A stretch of DNA of 64,000 nucleotides, taken from NCBI GenBank assembly GCA_963745915.1, contig CAVUZA010000002.1, positions 2,108,001 to 2,172,000 on the forward strand. The letters run 5' to 3'. Within the stretch, counting starts at the first letter, position 1. Each line of letters opens with the position of its first letter. A program made the translations under genes and the position numbers. The notes beneath the pieces were generated by a model, which saw nothing but the letters and a program-made list of their open reading frames with translations, was not told the DNA's origin and searched no databases. This document shows, piece by piece, positions 41,395 through 48,650 of the stretch. This DNA comes from VRUE01 sp963745915 (GTDB lineage: Bacteria; Actinomycetota; Thermoleophilia; Solirubrobacterales; 70-9).

Positions 41395-41619
41395 GTGCCC
41401 CGACCTCCGCGCAATTGGAACGATCCGGCGGGCGTTGACCCGAGGACCGGGCAGCACCTTCGCGTCTGCGATCTCGTCCAAATTGGCGAAGAAATCCTCG
41501 GCGTGCGTCACAATCCAGAGCGAGCCAAGCGCTGGCAGGCTTGGTGGAAAGAGTTGAGCGATGAGCAACGAAGCCAATACACGAGAGCCCGTGGGCGCAG
41601 GCCCCGAAGCCGTGGCTAA
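41395..41619 (+). CDS. Small hypothetical protein after the relaxase
   Basis: A possible 74-aa basic protein (GTG start; WNDPAGVDPRTGQHLRV near the start). Its last 59 nt overlap the TPR gene. No domain recognised. The 206 nt between the relaxase stop and this gene contain no convincing gene. Confidence 0.4.
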   Translation: MPRPPRNWNDPAGVDPRTGQHLRVCDLVQIGEEILGVRHNPERAKRWQAWWKELSDEQRSQYTRARGRRPRSRG

Positions 41620-42112
41620 AGCCGAGCAACTCATCGGCCAAGCGGACGAGCTGCTCACTGGTGCCCTTAAACCAGGAGAGTGGCCTGAGGCTGAGGTCGC
41701 CGAGAGCTTCCTCGCTGAGGGCAAGCTCGACCGGGTGCTGGCGCTCTACGGACAGGCCATGCGTCTCGATCCCGCCGAGCCCGCATACCCCTGGAATCTC
41801 GGGTCGGCGCTGAATCGCCTCGGCCTGAACGACCTTGCGTTGGGCTTTATCGCTCGTGCCATTCACCTTGCCGAGCAGAGCGGCGATTCCGAGTGGTCCG
41901 GTCCAGGCGCTCAGCTCGCGCTAGCGGAGGTCGCAATCGACGCGGGGGAGTACGACCTCGCCCTGACGGCCCTTGCCCACGCTCGGGCAGACGACCAGCG
42001 AAACGGCCACGCTGCCCAGATCGAGGATCTACTCAAAGAAGTTCGCGGCGGGCGAGACGATCCTCGCCCCCAAGCGTCGCTTGCTTCGCTGCTTGAGCAA
42101 CTCCCGGCGTAG
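41561..42112 (+). CDS. TPR-repeat protein
   Basis: A 183-aa acidic helical protein. LDRVLALYGQAMRLDPAEPAYPWNLG and the following helices match tetratricopeptide repeats, with at least two complete units between residues 55 and 150. TPR proteins scaffold protein contacts; no partner can be named. ATG 41561 is used. The protein lies on the element downstream of the relaxase. Confidence 0.65.
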   Translation: MSNEANTREPVGAGPEAVAKAEQLIGQADELLTGALKPGEWPEAEVAESFLAEGKLDRVLALYGQAMRLDPAEPAYPWNLGSALNRLGLNDLALGFIARAIHLAEQSGDSEWSGPGAQLALAEVAIDAGEYDLALTALAHARADDQRNGHAAQIEDLLKEVRGGRDDPRPQASLASLLEQLPA

Positions 42113-42128
42113 CCGCCCGGACGGCCAC

Positions 42129-42371
42129 TCAGAGCGGCGGAACCTTGACGACGAGCGGCCTACCCGCCCACGCCAGCGGCCCGTTCAGTCCCGGCGTCCT
42201 CATCCGAAGCGCTTGGCCGATCCAGTTGCGCACAACGCCGACACGGACGGCGTCGTCCGAATGCGGATTTACCGCGATGAAGTCCGATGCTCGCTTGAGA
42301 TCAGCCCGAAGCTCGCCTTCGGATCGCCTCACTGCTGCAAGAAGCCCCGGATACTTTGCAACGAGGTCCAT
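42129..42371 (-). CDS. Element-borne hypothetical protein (80 aa)
   Basis: A small basic protein (MDLVAKYPGLLAAVRRSEGE at the start) of unknown family. It begins 6 nt after the stop of the gene at 42378, so the two are probably one minus-strand operon. Confidence 0.5.
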   Translation of the reverse strand: MDLVAKYPGLLAAVRRSEGELRADLKRASDFIAVNPHSDDAVRVGVVRNWIGQALRMRTPGLNGPLAWAGRPLVVKVPPL

Positions 42372-42377
42372 GCTTCC

Positions 42378-42620
42378 TCACAAAGTTCGCTCTAGAACCG
42401 GCTCAGGGTCCACGACGTTACGCACGTAAGCGACTTGATCCCGATTGACCAAGATAGTGCCCTCGTCTGTCTCAATATCGACCCAACCCTCGGCCAGTTC
42501 GCCAGTTGGGGTCCAAGCAGGCCCGTCGTCGGCTCGGCTGAGATTGTGGGTTATGGCCTTGGCGTCTGCGGCGCTCGTTGTCACTCGATGGCCGCCCGTG
42601 AAGACGATCTCGGTTGCCAT
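42378..42620 (-). CDS. Element-borne hypothetical protein (80 aa)
   Basis: Small protein with strand-rich pattern (EIVFTGGHRVTTSAADAK, then GWVDIETDEGTILVNRDQV) that recalls small SH3/FlbEa-like folds, without a firm family match. ATG 42620 is supported by TACCCT (42628-42633, minus strand) 7 nt upstream, so the longer frame from 42656 is rejected. Confidence 0.6.
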   Translation of the reverse strand: MATEIVFTGGHRVTTSAADAKAITHNLSRADDGPAWTPTGELAEGWVDIETDEGTILVNRDQVAYVRNVVDPEPVLERTL

Positions 42621-42782
42621 GCCGTTCAGGGTAGCGCAGGTCGTTATCGCGATCATTGGCTGCCCCGGGGAGCCAATGCGCCATGTTCGATGCGGCGTGA
42701 TCCCGCGTCCGATGAACGCCTTTTGACCGAGCGAGGGCTCCTCGAAGCTGAGAACTGGCGAAGGCCCTTTGGCGGTGCGTAG

Positions 42783-43544
42783 CTACCGCAGAGCCTTCTG
42801 GACGTGGGGTGGGAGGAATCCCGGCCATGCACCTTCAACCACTGCAACGGCATCGTTGACGCACTCGTCCGCCTCTCCGACCAAAAGCCGATCGTAGGCG
42901 GTCCGCTTCTGGGGGTCTGGGTCGAGGCCGCGTGCCTTGACGTGGAGCAGCTCGTCGCGGACGAACTTGAGTTTTCGGAAGCGCTCCCAAACTGCCGTGC
43001 CCGCGATCTTCTGTCCGCCATCCATCTTCGGCAGCAAGCGCTTGAGCTTGTCTTCGATACCGAGACCCACCAACTCCTTTTGGGTATAGGTGCGCTTCTT
43101 AAAGGTGAGGGTGAAGTCGTCACCGAGCATGTCGATCGCGTGATTGGCGAGGCTCTCAATCGCCGTGAAGGCAAACAAGACGGCCGATTGCAGATCACGC
43201 ACGCAGTCGAGAGTCGAGGATGAATTGACTGGCTGCACGCCGTCCCCTTTTGACCTCTTTTTCAGCTTGGCCATGATGTTGCGGCGGGCCTTGACGCCAC
43301 GGTCGCGGGCGCGCTTCGCCTCGACCAAGTTGAAAGCCACCGGCTGTGGCGGATACCAAAGCAATTCCCGCTCATCGTCCATGAGAACGGGGGAAAGGGC
43401 CTGCGCCCAGGTGTCGGGCGGTAGCTTTTCCCCGTTCATCTCGGTTGCCCGGACGGCGACAAGGCGAGGGTCCTTGCCCCGCTCAGGACGTTCTTTTGCC
43501 GCCCGGCCTGCACTCGTAGCTCGTTTCCGCTTTCGCTTTGGCAT
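42783..43544 (-). CDS. HEPN-domain protein (RDELLH motif), probable defence effector
   Basis: A 253-aa protein with a very basic N-terminus (MPKRKRKR, then KERPERGKDPR) and a helical domain. LQSAVLFAFTAIESLANHAID resembles the first HEPN helices, and RDELLH near residue 195 fits the R-x4-H ribonuclease motif. HEPN RNases act in toxin-antitoxin and abortive-infection systems. ATG 43544 follows GGAGGGG. It is the last gene of a minus-strand group with a 2-TM protein and an XRE regulator. RNase activity is inference. Confidence 0.65.
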   Translation of the reverse strand: MPKRKRKRATSAGRAAKERPERGKDPRLVAVRATEMNGEKLPPDTWAQALSPVLMDDERELLWYPPQPVAFNLVEAKRARDRGVKARRNIMAKLKKRSKGDGVQPVNSSSTLDCVRDLQSAVLFAFTAIESLANHAIDMLGDDFTLTFKKRTYTQKELVGLGIEDKLKRLLPKMDGGQKIAGTAVWERFRKLKFVRDELLHVKARGLDPDPQKRTAYDRLLVGEADECVNDAVAVVEGAWPGFLPPHVQKALR

Positions 43545-43578
43545 TCCTACCCCTCCAACCTCTCCGCCACCTCCACAT

Positions 43579-44112
43579 TCATGCTTTGCGAATTGCTGGT
43601 ACAAGTCGATTCCGTCGTATCGCTGCGGCCTCGTCGCAGTCGTTCCTGTTGATGGCATCCTCGAGTTCTCGCACTGCCTCCAGAATTCGGTCTACTCCGT
43701 ACTGCTCGATCGCTTGCCTTGCCGCCACGAATTGTCGGTTTGCATCATCGACGGCGCCTTCGGCGGCTTCGAGGTCTGGAACGTAAAACCCCGGCTCGTC
43801 AAAGTTTGCGAGTTCGCGATGGGCATTGATATATGCCTCGCTGGTGGAAAGAATGGCCGAGTAGGCAGCTGCCCGTTTTTCGCGATGTAAGTTAAACGTC
43901 TTGGGGTCTGATTGAGCCCCTGCGAATTCACGACGGCATCGAAAGAGCAACCAGCCCTCGACGGCGCAGCACGCGGCAAGGATGCAGACGACCCCATTGG
44001 GCCATAGGAAGGATGCAGCGTCCCGCACCGTGTCGGCGGCAGGACCAGCCGCTGCCAGAGCGCCGATGATCGCTGCGATCAGGGACACCGATGCGACAAC
44101 AGTCCGTGTCAT
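43579..44112 (-). CDS. Two-TM membrane protein, cargo of the element
   Basis: A 177-aa protein with two hydrophobic helices at about residues 5-25 and 37-56, then a long cytosolic helical domain rich in Ala and Glu (SEAYINAHRELANFDEPG, then DRILEAVRELEDAINRND). The stop lies 34 nt before the HEPN gene. A 2-TM protein paired with a HEPN nuclease recalls membrane-linked abortive-infection modules. No family assigned. Confidence 0.6.
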   Translation of the reverse strand: MTRTVVASVSLIAAIIGALAAAGPAADTVRDAASFLWPNGVVCILAACCAVEGWLLFRCRREFAGAQSDPKTFNLHREKRAAAYSAILSTSEAYINAHRELANFDEPGFYVPDLEAAEGAVDDANRQFVAARQAIEQYGVDRILEAVRELEDAINRNDCDEAAAIRRNRLVPAIRKA

Positions 44113-44140
44113 TCATCGAAGCCTGGCAGCGGGGGCGGAC

Positions 44141-44398
44141 TTACTCCTCCAGCCTCTCTGTAGCCTTCGCCAGCGCCGAGACGGAAACGTCGAGTGCTGC
44201 CGCGATTCCCTTCACGGTTCCCCAGGTTGGGTTGGCCTCGCCTCGCTCGATGACGCCGAGTGTCCCCCACGTGACGCCAGCCTTGGGTGCGAGGGTCTTC
44301 AGCGTCTCGCCGCGTCTCTGACGTAGCTCGCGGATCGCAGCGCCAAGAGCAGGCTGCGGCTGGTCCCGTTGCGCCATTTTGCGTTTACGGTTTGCCAT
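44141..44398 (-). CDS. XRE-family transcriptional regulator
   Basis: An 85-aa Cro/CI-type helix-turn-helix protein: ALGAAIRELRQRRGETLKTL, then APKAGVTWGTLGVIERGEAN, then GTVKGIAAALDVS. It is upstream of the 2-TM/HEPN pair on the same strand and diverges from the plus-strand regulator genes at 44590, so it may control both directions. The gap contains hairpins noted separately. Confidence 0.82.
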   Translation of the reverse strand: MANRKRKMAQRDQPQPALGAAIRELRQRRGETLKTLAPKAGVTWGTLGVIERGEANPTWGTVKGIAAALDVSVSALAKATERLEE

Positions 44399-44589
44399 AA
44401 ATCTCTGCTACGCTTGCGACCTAAACATAAGTGGGGCCGCGTGCTGGAACACCGGCCCCGTGGCGACGGGTCAAGTAGCACTCGCCCCGTCGCAGCGGGA
44501 ACGGTAGCGGGCTACCGGCTTCAAGAAGCGGCCCCCGGCGGCGCACGAACGCCAACCGAGGGCCTGACCACAAGGAGAGTGGACTCCTC
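44399..44589. promoter_or_regulatory. Divergent control region with two GC hairpins
   Basis: Between the divergent XRE gene and the plus-strand gene at 44590. GGGGCCG...CGGCCCC (near 44433-44461) and GCGACGGG...CCCCGTCGC (near 44462-44493) each form a stem, and a ribosome binding site AAGGAG precedes the ATG at 44590. There is no coding signal. These structures could be operators for the XRE proteins. Confidence 0.45.
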
Positions 44590-44946
44590 ATGGCTGATCC
44601 AAACCCTACGGGTCGCGGCGCTGCCGTAGCCCTCCAACTCCCCGTCGATCAGGTGCGCTTCCTGCGCGGCATCTTCGAGAGCGCCCAGGCGGGCGTTCGC
44701 GAGGAACTGCGCGAGTGGCCGGACAACCTCAAAGACCCAAAGCATCTACGCCGCGAGGAGGCCGCCTACGGGCGGCTCCTCGCGGCGCTAGACGAGCTGG
44801 TGATCGTCCCCGACAACGACGTGCGCGACGTGCTCGGGGACCTCGCCGGGATCATCGACAGAAGCAACGAGTACAGCCGCGTTGTCGCAGAGCACGATGC
44901 GCTGCATGGCCTGCTCGCCCAGGTCAAGGGGGGCGAGCGTCGATGA
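44590..44946 (+). CDS. Element-borne hypothetical protein (118 aa)
   Basis: An acidic helical protein with no recognised domain; Leu/Glu heptads suggest coiled coil (residues 20-100). AAGGAG stands about 13 nt before the ATG. Its stop overlaps the start of the next gene, an XRE regulator (ATGA), so the three plus-strand genes form one operon. Confidence 0.6.
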   Translation: MADPNPTGRGAAVALQLPVDQVRFLRGIFESAQAGVREELREWPDNLKDPKHLRREEAAYGRLLAALDELVIVPDNDVRDVLGDLAGIIDRSNEYSRVVAEHDALHGLLAQVKGGERR

Positions 44947-45209
44947 TCGACATCGCCGCTCGCTTCGGCGACAACCTCGCCCGCGCCCGCCGAGCGGCCG
45001 ACCTCTCCCAGGACGAGCTGAGCGCTCGCGCCTCGCTGCACCGCACCGAGATCAGCCAGGCTGAGCGCGGTCTGCGTCTTTGCCGAATCGACACCCTGGT
45101 CAAGCTGAAGTTCTCCTTGCAGGTCCCCTACGAGGACCTGCTCCACGGAATCCTCTGGACCCCCGGCGACTACCGACCCGGAGGCTTCGGCGAGGAGGAG
45201 CGCCGATGA
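44943..45209 (+). CDS. XRE-family regulator, tandem copy 1
   Basis: An 88-aa helix-turn-helix protein: FGDNLARARRAADLSQDELS, then ASLHRTEISQAERG, and VKLKFSLQVPYEDLL. It is a clear paralogue of the next gene (shared ARFGxNLAxxRxxAxLSQxEL and RASLHRT). Its start overlaps the previous gene and its end overlaps the next, as in a duplicated operator-binding pair. Confidence 0.85.
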   Translation: MIDIAARFGDNLARARRAADLSQDELSARASLHRTEISQAERGLRLCRIDTLVKLKFSLQVPYEDLLHGILWTPGDYRPGGFGEEERR

Positions 45210-45466
45210 TCGCGGCGCGGTTCGGCCGAAACCTCGCCCACTGCCGCAAGCGGGCAAAGCTCTCCCAGGAAGAGTTGGCGGTGCGCGCCTCGCTTCACCG
45301 CACCGCCGTGGGTCAGATCGAGCGCGGCGAACGGACCGCCCGGCTCGACACCGTGGTCAAGCTCGCCGGCTCGCTGGGCATCCCGCCCGAAGAACTCCTC
45401 GACGGGTTGGGATGGGAGCCGGGCGGGACGCGGTTGGGCTCGTTCGTGGATCGGAGCGAGCGATGA
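45206..45466 (+). CDS. XRE-family regulator, tandem copy 2
   Basis: An 86-aa helix-turn-helix protein: FGRNLAHCRKRAKLSQEELA, RASLHRTAVGQIERGE and VKLAGSLGIPPEELL. It overlaps copy 1 by 4 nt (ATGA). It is the last gene before the right att site. The two copies could form a switch governing element maintenance. Confidence 0.87.
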   Translation: MIAARFGRNLAHCRKRAKLSQEELAVRASLHRTAVGQIERGERTARLDTVVKLAGSLGIPPEELLDGLGWEPGGTRLGSFVDRSER

Positions 45467-45482
45467 GGTCGGCGGTGAATTT

Positions 45483-45506
45483 GGGGACATATTTGGGACA
45501 CAAAGG
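45483..45506. repeat. GGGGACA/GGGACACA repeats, possible right arm site
   Basis: GGGGACAT followed by GGGACACA, related to the double GGGGACACA at 35836-35857 beside the left att site. It lies 45 nt from the right att repeat. Confidence 0.45.
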
Positions 45507-45550
45507 CGATCTTGCGGTGCTGAAAAAGCCGCAATCTCAGGTAAAAAGCC

Positions 45551-45593
45551 ATGCCGGAGGAGGGACTCGAACCCCCGACACGCGGATTATGAT
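45551..45593 (-). other. Attachment site, right copy within tRNA-Met
   Basis: The 43-bp repeat shared with 35709-35751; here it forms the 3' part of the intact tRNA gene, so integration restored the tRNA. Confidence 0.9.
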
Positions 45594-45625
45594 TCCGCTG
45601 CTCTAACCAGCTGAGCTACTCCGGC
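45552..45625 (-). tRNA. tRNA-Met (anticodon CAT)
   Basis: A 74-nt cloverleaf on the minus strand: acceptor GCCGGAG/CTCCGGC, D arm GCTC/GAGC, anticodon stem GCGGA/TCCGC with loop ATCATAA (CAT), T arm GGGGG/CCCTC with TTCGAGT, discriminator A. Overall form fits elongator tRNA-Met; an Ile2 (lysidine) identity cannot be excluded. The 3' part is supplied by the integrated element. Confidence 0.92.
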
Positions 45626-45680
45626 GGGGGAGGGGATGGTAGCGGTGGCGGGGCGGTGGTCGCCGTGGGAGCAGGGGCTT

Positions 45681-45686
45681 TAGCCT
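45681..45686 (+). promoter_or_regulatory. -10 box (TAGCCT), leaderless arrangement
   Basis: TAGCCT ends 7 nt before GTG 45694, favouring that start over GTG 45688, which would be one base from the box. Confidence 0.5.
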
Positions 45687-45693
45687 TGTGGCC

Positions 45694-46641
45694 GTGACCC
45701 ATGAGCTCGACAGCGCGGTGCGGACGGTGCTGCGCGACTGCATGCGGGTCGAACCGGGCGAGGAGGTGCTGGTGATCTGCAACCCGGTGACCGAGGAGAT
45801 CGGGGCGCTGATGCGGATCGAGGCCGAGGGCGACGGCGCCTTCGCGACCCTGGCGGTGATCTCCGAGCTGGACTCCAACGGGGCCGAGCCGCCGACCCCG
45901 GTGGCCGCGGCGATGATCGCCGCCAACATCGTCCTGGCGCCGACGATCCAGTCGCTCTCCCACACCTACGCGCGCCGCGCCGCGAACCAGGCCGGCGCCC
46001 GGATCGCGACCCTCCCCGGCGTCACCGCGGAGATGCTGGCCCGGCTGATGAACGCCGACATGCCCGCCCTGCGCCGCCGCGGCGCCGAGCTGGCCGAGGC
46101 GCTGGACGAGGGCTCCGAGGCGCGGATCACCTGCGCCAACGGCAGCGACCTGCGGCTCGGCCTCGAGGGCCGCGAGGCGATCCCCGACGCCGGCGCGCTC
46201 GGCGACGCCGGCGCCTTCGGCAACCTGCCCTGCGGCGAGGCCTTCATCTCGCCGGCCAGCGGCGAGGGCACGCTCGTCGTCGACGGCTCGATCGCCGGCG
46301 TCGGCCTGGTCGAGACCCCGGTCGAGCTGACCGTCGAGGACGGCCACCTGACCGCCGCCACCGGCCCCGAGGGCGCCCGGCTGCTCGAGCTGCTGACCGC
46401 GCACGGCGAGGACGGGACCAACATCGCCGAGCTCGGCATCGGCACCAACGAAGAGGCGACGCTGACCGGCAACATCCTCGAGGACGAGAAGATCATCGGC
46501 ACCGCCCATGTCGCCTTCGGCGCCTCGGCGGCGATCGGGGGCACGGTCCAGGTCCCCGTCCACCTCGACTGCGTGATCGTCGAGCCGACCGTCGAGATCG
46601 ACGGCGAGGAGTACGTCCGCGCCGGCGAGCTGCTCGTCTGA
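45694..46641 (+). CDS. Aminopeptidase, M29-like (AMPM29 type)
   Basis: A 315-aa metallo-aminopeptidase-like protein. The N-terminal part (VLRDCMRVEPGEEVLVI) and the C-terminal metal-binding regions GEAFISPASGEG, ELGIGTNEEATLTGNILEDEK and GTAHVAFG correspond to those of M29 peptidases. It is about 90 residues shorter than classical family members, so it is a short subgroup. It would release N-terminal residues in the cytosol. GTG 45694 is chosen from the -10 spacing. It precedes the formiminotransferase-like gene by 4 nt. Confidence 0.75.
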   Translation: MTHELDSAVRTVLRDCMRVEPGEEVLVICNPVTEEIGALMRIEAEGDGAFATLAVISELDSNGAEPPTPVAAAMIAANIVLAPTIQSLSHTYARRAANQAGARIATLPGVTAEMLARLMNADMPALRRRGAELAEALDEGSEARITCANGSDLRLGLEGREAIPDAGALGDAGAFGNLPCGEAFISPASGEGTLVVDGSIAGVGLVETPVELTVEDGHLTAATGPEGARLLELLTAHGEDGTNIAELGIGTNEEATLTGNILEDEKIIGTAHVAFGASAAIGGTVQVPVHLDCVIVEPTVEIDGEEYVRAGELLV

Positions 46642-46645
46642 GCCG

Positions 46646-47530
46646 GTGGCCGAGCAGCTGCTCGCCGTCCCCAACGTCTCCGCGGCGGCCGACGCCGGTC
46701 GGATCGCCACCCTGCGGGGCGCCTTCGCCCGCGGCGCGGCGCTGCTCGACGTCCACTCCGACGCCGAGCACGGGCGCACCGTGCTCACCCTCGCTGCCCC
46801 GCCGGCTCCGCTGCGCGAGGCGCTGCTCGCCGGCGCCGCGGAGGCGGTCGAGGCGATCGACATGGGCGCCTACGCCGGTCTGCACCCGGCGGTCGGCGCC
46901 CTCGACGTCTGCCCGCTGGTCTGGCTCGACCCCGCCGACCGCGGCGCCGCCCGCACCGAGGCGGTCGAGGTCGCCGAGCAGATCGGCGGCCTCGGGGTTC
47001 CCGTCTTCCTCTACGGCGAGCTCGCCAGCCGTCCCGAGCACGCCGAGCGGGCCTACTTCCGCAACGGCGGCCTGGCCGAGCTCTGGCTGCGGATGGAGGG
47101 CGGCGAGCTGCGGCCCGACTTCGGCCCGGCCGAGCCGCATCGCAGCGCCGGCGTGACGCTGGTCACCGCCCGCCCGCCGCTCGCCGCCTTCAACCTCGAG
47201 CTCGACAGCGGCGACGTCGAGCTGGCCCGCGCCGTCGCCGGCGGCCTGCGCGAGTCAGGCGGGGGGCTGCCCGGGGTGCGGGCGCTCGGCCTCGCCCTCG
47301 AGAGCGGCCGCACCCAGGTCTCGACCAACGTCCACGACCCGCTCGACGTGCCGTTGGCGGAGGTGGTCGAGCGGGTGCGGGCCCTGGCCGCGCCGCTCGG
47401 CGCCCGGCCGCTCGAAGCCGAGGTCGTCGGCCTCGTCCCCGCGGCCGCCCTCGCCGGCTTCCCGCAGGAGCTGCCGATCCGCGATTTCGACCCCGACCGC
47501 CACCTGATCGAGCGCCGACTGTCGAGTTGA
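46646..47530 (+). CDS. Glutamate formiminotransferase-like protein
   Basis: A 294-aa protein with VPNVSAAADAGRI, DVHSDAEHGRTVLTL and HPAVGALDVCPLVWL, the N-terminal formiminotransferase subdomain. NLELDSGDVELARAVAGGLR, then VRALGLALESGRTQVSTNV, matches the C-terminal subdomain. The enzyme moves a formimino group from formiminoglutamate to THF in histidine degradation. No cyclodeaminase or hut genes are nearby, so a folate-related role outside histidine breakdown is possible. Confidence 0.82.
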   Translation: MAEQLLAVPNVSAAADAGRIATLRGAFARGAALLDVHSDAEHGRTVLTLAAPPAPLREALLAGAAEAVEAIDMGAYAGLHPAVGALDVCPLVWLDPADRGAARTEAVEVAEQIGGLGVPVFLYGELASRPEHAERAYFRNGGLAELWLRMEGGELRPDFGPAEPHRSAGVTLVTARPPLAAFNLELDSGDVELARAVAGGLRESGGGLPGVRALGLALESGRTQVSTNVHDPLDVPLAEVVERVRALAAPLGARPLEAEVVGLVPAAALAGFPQELPIRDFDPDRHLIERRLSS

Positions 47531-47586
47531 CCACCGTATCCGTGGGTCAACCCGTCAATCGCCGGCCGTCGCCGTCTCCCATCATT

Positions 47587-47592
47587 TAGATT
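47587..47592 (+). promoter_or_regulatory. -10 box (TAGATT), leaderless arrangement
   Basis: TAGATT ends 6 nt before the ATG at 47599. Confidence 0.45.
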
Positions 47593-47598
47593 CAGGCC

Positions 47599-47973
47599 AT
47601 GGCCCAGACCAAGAAGAAGCGCCGTCGCAAGCACCGCGGCACCCAGGGCGGGCGGGTGGACGCCAACCGCCGCGCCGCCCGTCCCCGCAGCCGCGCCGAG
47701 GCCCAGGCCCGCGCCCGCTCGCGCGGCAAGGGCGCCAAGCGCGGCGCGCGCGCCGACGCCCCGCCGACCTGGCGCAGCTCGATCACCCGCGGCCTCGTCG
47801 CCGCCGCGATCTTCACCGTCCTGCTGCTGGTCGTCTTCAAACGCCCGGCGGCCTCGGCGCTGGCGCTCGGCGCCTTCATGCTCGTCTTCTACATCCCCGC
47901 CGGCTACTACATCGACACCTTCATGTGGCGGCGTCGCGAGCGGGCCCGGATCCGCGCCCGCGACGAGTCGTGA
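47599..47973 (+). CDS. Basic small membrane protein
   Basis: A 124-aa protein: a very Lys/Arg-rich N-terminal tail (residues 1-55) that could bind nucleic acid or lipid headgroups, then two membrane helices (about 66-80 and 85-105) and a basic end. Proteins of this plan are widespread in actinobacteria and uncharacterised. Its stop overlaps the MBL hydrolase GTG. Confidence 0.7.
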   Translation: MAQTKKKRRRKHRGTQGGRVDANRRAARPRSRAEAQARARSRGKGAKRGARADAPPTWRSSITRGLVAAAIFTVLLLVVFKRPAASALALGAFMLVFYIPAGYYIDTFMWRRRERARIRARDES

Positions 47974-48614
47974 GCCTCGAGGTCCGCCAGCTCACGGTCG
48001 GCCCGATCGCCGAGAACTGCTTCGTCCTGCACCCCGAGGGCGGCGAGCGGGCGCTGATCGTCGACCCCGGCGAGGAGGCCGAGCGGATCCTCGCCGAGGT
48101 CGAGCAGACCGGGGCCGAGGTCGAGGCGATCCTGCTCACCCACTGCCACTTCGACCACATCGGCGCCGTCGCGCCGGTGGCGAAGGCGACCGGCGCCCCC
48201 GTCTACTGCCCGCAGATCGAGGTCCCCGTCCTGGCCGACATCATGGCCTTCGTCCCCTACCCGGGATTCGGGCCCTACGAGAGCTACGAGGCCGACGAGA
48301 CCCTGGCCGGCGGCGAGACGCTCGACCTCGCCGGCCTCGAGATCGAGGTCATCCACACGCCCGGGCACAGCCCCGGCCACCTGACCTACTCGCTGCGCGG
48401 GGAGGCGGCGCTCTTCTCCGGCGACGTGCTCTTCCAGGGCTCGGTCGGCCGCGTCGACCTGCCCGGCGGCGACGGCCCGACGCTGCTGCGCTCGATCGCC
48501 GCCCTGCTCGAGTCCCACCCGCCGGAGACGACCGTCTACCCGGGCCACATGGGGCAGACGACGCTGGGCGCCGAGCAGGCAACCAACCCCTTCCTCAGCG
48601 GGCTGCCGAGCTAG
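47970..48614 (+). CDS. Metallo-beta-lactamase-fold hydrolase (glyoxalase II-like)
   Basis: A 214-aa MBL-fold protein with the metal motif THCHFDHIG at about residues 54-62, HTPGHSPGH and FSGDVLFQGSVGR, then YPGHMG near the end. It resembles the hydroxyacylglutathione hydrolase-like YcbL group. Substrate is unknown. GTG start overlaps the preceding stop (GTGA). It precedes hisS, as often seen in actinobacteria. Confidence 0.85.
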   Translation: MSLEVRQLTVGPIAENCFVLHPEGGERALIVDPGEEAERILAEVEQTGAEVEAILLTHCHFDHIGAVAPVAKATGAPVYCPQIEVPVLADIMAFVPYPGFGPYESYEADETLAGGETLDLAGLEIEVIHTPGHSPGHLTYSLRGEAALFSGDVLFQGSVGRVDLPGGDGPTLLRSIAALLESHPPETTVYPGHMGQTTLGAEQATNPFLSGLPS

Positions 48615-48637
48615 GCGCAGCCCGGCTCCGGCGCAGG

Positions 48638-48643
48638 TAAGGT
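48638..48643 (+). promoter_or_regulatory. -10 box (TAAGGT) for hisS-aspS
   Basis: TAAGGT ends 7 nt before GTG 48651, leaderless spacing. Confidence 0.5.
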
Positions 48644-48650
48644 CGCCACC

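Larger units (their letters stand above)
35709..45593. mobile_element. Integrative mobilizable element in tRNA-Met(CAT), about 9.9 kb
   Basis: A 43-bp perfect direct repeat (35709-35751 and 45551-45593) equals the 3' part of the tRNA-Met gene and marks the ends. Inside are a tyrosine integrase beside the left end, an excisionase-like gene, a MobF relaxase with an oriT candidate, XRE regulators and a set of small unknown genes. No VirB4/FtsK-type conjugation ATPase or replication initiator is present, so it is probably mobilized by other elements rather than self-transmissible. Codon use is less GC-extreme than in the flanking genes. Confidence 0.88.
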
